NCBI GenBank assembly: GCA_964614375.1
Contig: CAZTLI010000371.1
Span: forward strand, 1-5,685
DNA length: 5,685 bases
Direction of reading: 5' to 3'
Source: CAZTLI01 sp964614375
Lineage (GTDB): Bacteria > Chloroflexota > Anaerolineae > Aggregatilineales > Phototrophicaceae
This document shows positions 3,429-5,685 of this stretch, piece by piece. The position numbers and the translations under genes are program-made. The notes below the pieces were generated by a model, which was not told where the DNA came from, searched no databases, and saw only the letters and a list, made by a program, of their open reading frames with translations. Each line of letters opens with the position of its first letter. Within the stretch, counting starts at the first letter, position 1.

Positions 3429-5685
3429 ATGGCTGAAAGCCTTTTTGATAACCGCTATCGCTACGATTACATTTACCCGCGTGGACGCTCTGGCGAGACG
3501 CTGCGGGCAGCCGATACACAGGCCAATAATCAGCCTGTCGTCATCAAACGCCCCGCGCCCAACGATGCGCCGCCGATTCGCGCCGGGCAGGAAGTCAGCA
3601 TCAATAACGAGCGCCGCGCCTTGCAGCGACTCGCCGGGCATCCGGTACTGACCGAACTGCTCGGCAGTGGACAATTTTTTGTCGGTGGTGTGCCCCACCA
3701 GTATATCGTCATGGAGCGCGCCACGGGCATGATTGTGGCGGACAAGGTGCTGGAACTCGCGGCCCAGGGCAATCGCCTGCCCGAATTGGAAATGCTGGTC
3801 ATCGTTGACCATCTGCTGGACTTGCTGCATGTCGCCCACGCCAAAGACATTGTATACAACGATGTCGATGCCAAGCATCTGTTCTGGGACAGAGAAACCT
3901 ACAGCCTGAAAGTCATCGACTGGGGTAATGCGGTGTTCCTCGAAGGCGATGACGTGACGCCCCAGGGGATCAGCCGTCAGACCGATGTCTATCAGGTGGG
4001 CGAACTGCTGTATTTCATCCTGACAGGCGGCGGACGCGCCGACCTGCCGCGCGATGCCGACGACAATTTCCGTATGGATTTTGGGCAAGACCGTGACCGC
4101 ATCCATTCGCGGTTACAGAGCATCATCAGCCGCGCCATCCATCCCAATACCAAACACCGCTATGCCTCTATTGCCGATTTACGCCGTGAATTAGCCGAAT
4201 ATCGCGCGCCGCTGGAACGTGACCGCGACTCCATCATCCGCCGCGTCGAGGAACGGATGCAGCGCGAATTGAGCAAGACCGAACTGCGGAGTCTGCTCAA
4301 TACGCTTGAACCCACCCTGGAAAAAGACCCCGGCTTCCCGGCGTCGCGCGCGGCCTTTCGTGAACTGGTTGACCGTCTGCGTGATCTCGACGTCAGCGCC
4401 GATTTAGACGCGGTCCGGATCTATATGGAAAGTGGCAACTGGTCGCGCGCGGCGGATTTGCTGCGTGAACTGCGCGATAAAGCCGGGCCACAAACTGGCC
4501 CCCTGATTAGTTTGCTGCTCGATTGCACGGTGATTCTGGTCGATACACCTGTGAATCCGGTTCCACCTGCCGTTCCGGGTGCGATTGGGCTGATGTTCGA
4601 AGGGCAAGTTCACGACGCGACGGCGACCCTGCTGCTGAACGATGCGGGCGATGCCGATGCGCGCCGGTTGCAATGGCAAATCGCCGAACGGATTTCGTCG
4701 CACATCCCCGAAGTGCTGCTGCTGCGTCCTAATCTGTTTCGGTTGGAAACGGCGCTGGCACAGCTTGAGATGGAAGGGATTGATGTGCAGGAATCGCGCA
4801 CCGCCCTGCAAGGCATCAACACCGCGTTGGAGACGATGGCGCGCCAGCAAGCGACGCATATCACCAGTCTGCGGGATGATTACCGCGCAATCGTTGATAA
4901 ATTGATGGCGTTGAACCCGGTTTTGCAAACCATCAGCGTACAGTACAACCTCAGCAATCGCCGCCTGCCCATCACGACCTTAGACCGCGCGACAGATGCA
5001 GCGATGGCGCTGGCGGATAACATGCACGTCATCGGCAAACAGGCCGCTGCCAGTCCGCGTGACGCGCTCGCCGCCCTCGATAGCAGCCGTCATATCGACC
5101 CGGCGAACCCGTTGTGGGATGGGGTTAGCCGGATGCTCGATAGTCTGTATGACCTGCTGCAATCCTACCAGACCTACATCCCGGCGGCGGATGGCTCGGA
5201 TTTAGGCGGTTGGCTGGCGGATTGTCAGGCCGACCTGAAGCCGTTTATGGACAGGTTGTTCGACGAAATGCTGGTCGGGATGGTCGATGGTTTAGCCATT
5301 GCCGAAAGCGCCTGGGCAACCTATACCGAAGTGGTCGTTCAGGGCAATCGCGTCGGCGCGTTACAGGCGTTGACGAACGCTATTGAAGCCGTCGGCACGA
5401 TTAGCCCCACGCTGGCGGGCTGGTTGAATCAACTGCGGAATGTCGTCGGCGGGTCGCGCTACATCGAACGGCACGCGGTTCAAGGGGGCTTAGGCCGGGC
5501 GCTGGCAGATGGCTGGGAAGCCTTTGACCGGGGGCGTCTGGTCGAATCGGAGCGATTGGGGCAGCAAGCCTTTGAAATCGCCCGTAGCGATGAAGGCCGC
5601 GAAGCCGCCCGCCGCCTGCGCGCCCTATCCGACATGATGCGCGAATGGGTAGACCGCAACGGCATCCAGAACGCCAGTCGCACGC
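3429..5685 (+). CDS. Atypical serine/threonine-kinase-like protein, 3' end outside window
   Basis: An open frame of 752 codons that runs off the window. Residues about 9-258 form a protein-kinase-like fold: a reduced glycine loop (RGRSGET, 18-24), VIK with K40, a likely helix-C Glu E61, the hinge IVMER (93-97), the catalytic loop at 141-151, DWG (164-166) in place of DFG, TDVYQVGELL (185-194, matching the kinase [ST]DV[WY]x[LV]G helix F motif) and HRYASIADLRREL (243-255) with the subdomain XI Arg R244. The loop is changed: HRD is YND (D145 kept), the catalytic Lys is D147 and the metal-binding Asn is H150. The activation segment is short and lacks APE. Activity is therefore uncertain. Residues 260-752 are helical and TPR-like in places (325-353 and about 695-747), with a coiled-coil-like stretch near 455-500; no membrane segment is seen. 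ATG 3429 follows GGAG (3414-3417) by 11 bases and the toxin stop by two, so it is probably co-transcribed. Confidence 0.8.
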   Translation, partial: MAESLFDNRYRYDYIYPRGRSGETLRAADTQANNQPVVIKRPAPNDAPPIRAGQEVSINNERRALQRLAGHPVLTELLGSGQFFVGGVPHQYIVMERATGMIVADKVLELAAQGNRLPELEMLVIVDHLLDLLHVAHAKDIVYNDVDAKHLFWDRETYSLKVIDWGNAVFLEGDDVTPQGISRQTDVYQVGELLYFILTGGGRADLPRDADDNFRMDFGQDRDRIHSRLQSIISRAIHPNTKHRYASIADLRRELAEYRAPLERDRDSIIRRVEERMQRELSKTELRSLLNTLEPTLEKDPGFPASRAAFRELVDRLRDLDVSADLDAVRIYMESGNWSRAADLLRELRDKAGPQTGPLISLLLDCTVILVDTPVNPVPPAVPGAIGLMFEGQVHDATATLLLNDAGDADARRLQWQIAERISSHIPEVLLLRPNLFRLETALAQLEMEGIDVQESRTALQGINTALETMARQQATHITSLRDDYRAIVDKLMALNPVLQTISVQYNLSNRRLPITTLDRATDAAMALADNMHVIGKQAAASPRDALAALDSSRHIDPANPLWDGVSRMLDSLYDLLQSYQTYIPAADGSDLGGWLADCQADLKPFMDRLFDEMLVGMVDGLAIAESAWATYTEVVVQGNRVGALQALTNAIEAVGTISPTLAGWLNQLRNVVGGSRYIERHAVQGGLGRALADGWEAFDRGRLVESERLGQQAFEIARSDEGREAARRLRALSDMMREWVDRNGIQNASRT

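Noticed and set aside
3384..4106. 240-codon minus-strand frame opposite the kinase domain
   Set aside because: It is a shadow of the kinase-coding strand, where ordered kinase motifs are present in one continuous frame.
4404..4928. 174-codon minus-strand frame opposite the kinase C-terminal part
   Set aside because: The + frame is open without a stop from 3429 to the window end; the minus frame arises from GC-rich codon bias.

Overview
The window is bacterial DNA of medium-to-high GC with every supported gene on the + strand. Good Shine-Dalgarno sequences, a DUF433/DUF5615 toxin-antitoxin pair and an atypical serine/threonine-kinase-like protein with a large helical C-terminal part suggest an environmental bacterium. 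I lean towards Chloroflexota (Anaerolineae-like), on the style of the kinase and the small zinc-ribbon protein as I recall them. That placement is an inference, not proven. No rRNA, tRNA, CRISPR array, insertion sequence or integrase is visible.

Layout. Bases 1-148 hold an undecidable tail of upstream sequence and a leader. A small two-CxxC zinc-ribbon protein follows (162-386). Next is a secreted WD40/beta-propeller-like protein whose reading frame is broken near 690-712, so it appears as a signal-peptide-bearing 5' part (446-712) and a 3' part (702-1379). A recognisable promoter then precedes an 8-TM membrane protein (1559-2374) built from two similar 4-TM halves. About 400 bases without a convincing gene follow, holding a possible 40-codon gene remnant and a GC-rich palindrome.

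The right half looks like one operon. A sigma70-type promoter at 2761-2788, with an inverted repeat flanking its -10 box, leads into a DUF433 antitoxin (2820-3119). A DUF5615 PIN-like toxin (3091-3426, TTG start, overlapping by 29 bases) comes next. Two bases after the toxin stop begins a long kinase-like gene (3429 to beyond the window end). Its catalytic loop reads YND-V-D-A-K-H instead of HRD-L-K-P-x-N, while the VIK lysine and a DWG metal-binding aspartate are kept.

How they may work together: antitoxin and toxin form a standard pair in which the DUF433 protein probably binds and neutralises the PIN-like nuclease and may repress its own promoter through the inverted repeat. The close fusion of this pair to a kinase-like gene is the most unusual arrangement here. 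Whether it is functional or an accident of insertion cannot be told from the sequence. The genes left of 2374 show no clear functional link to it.
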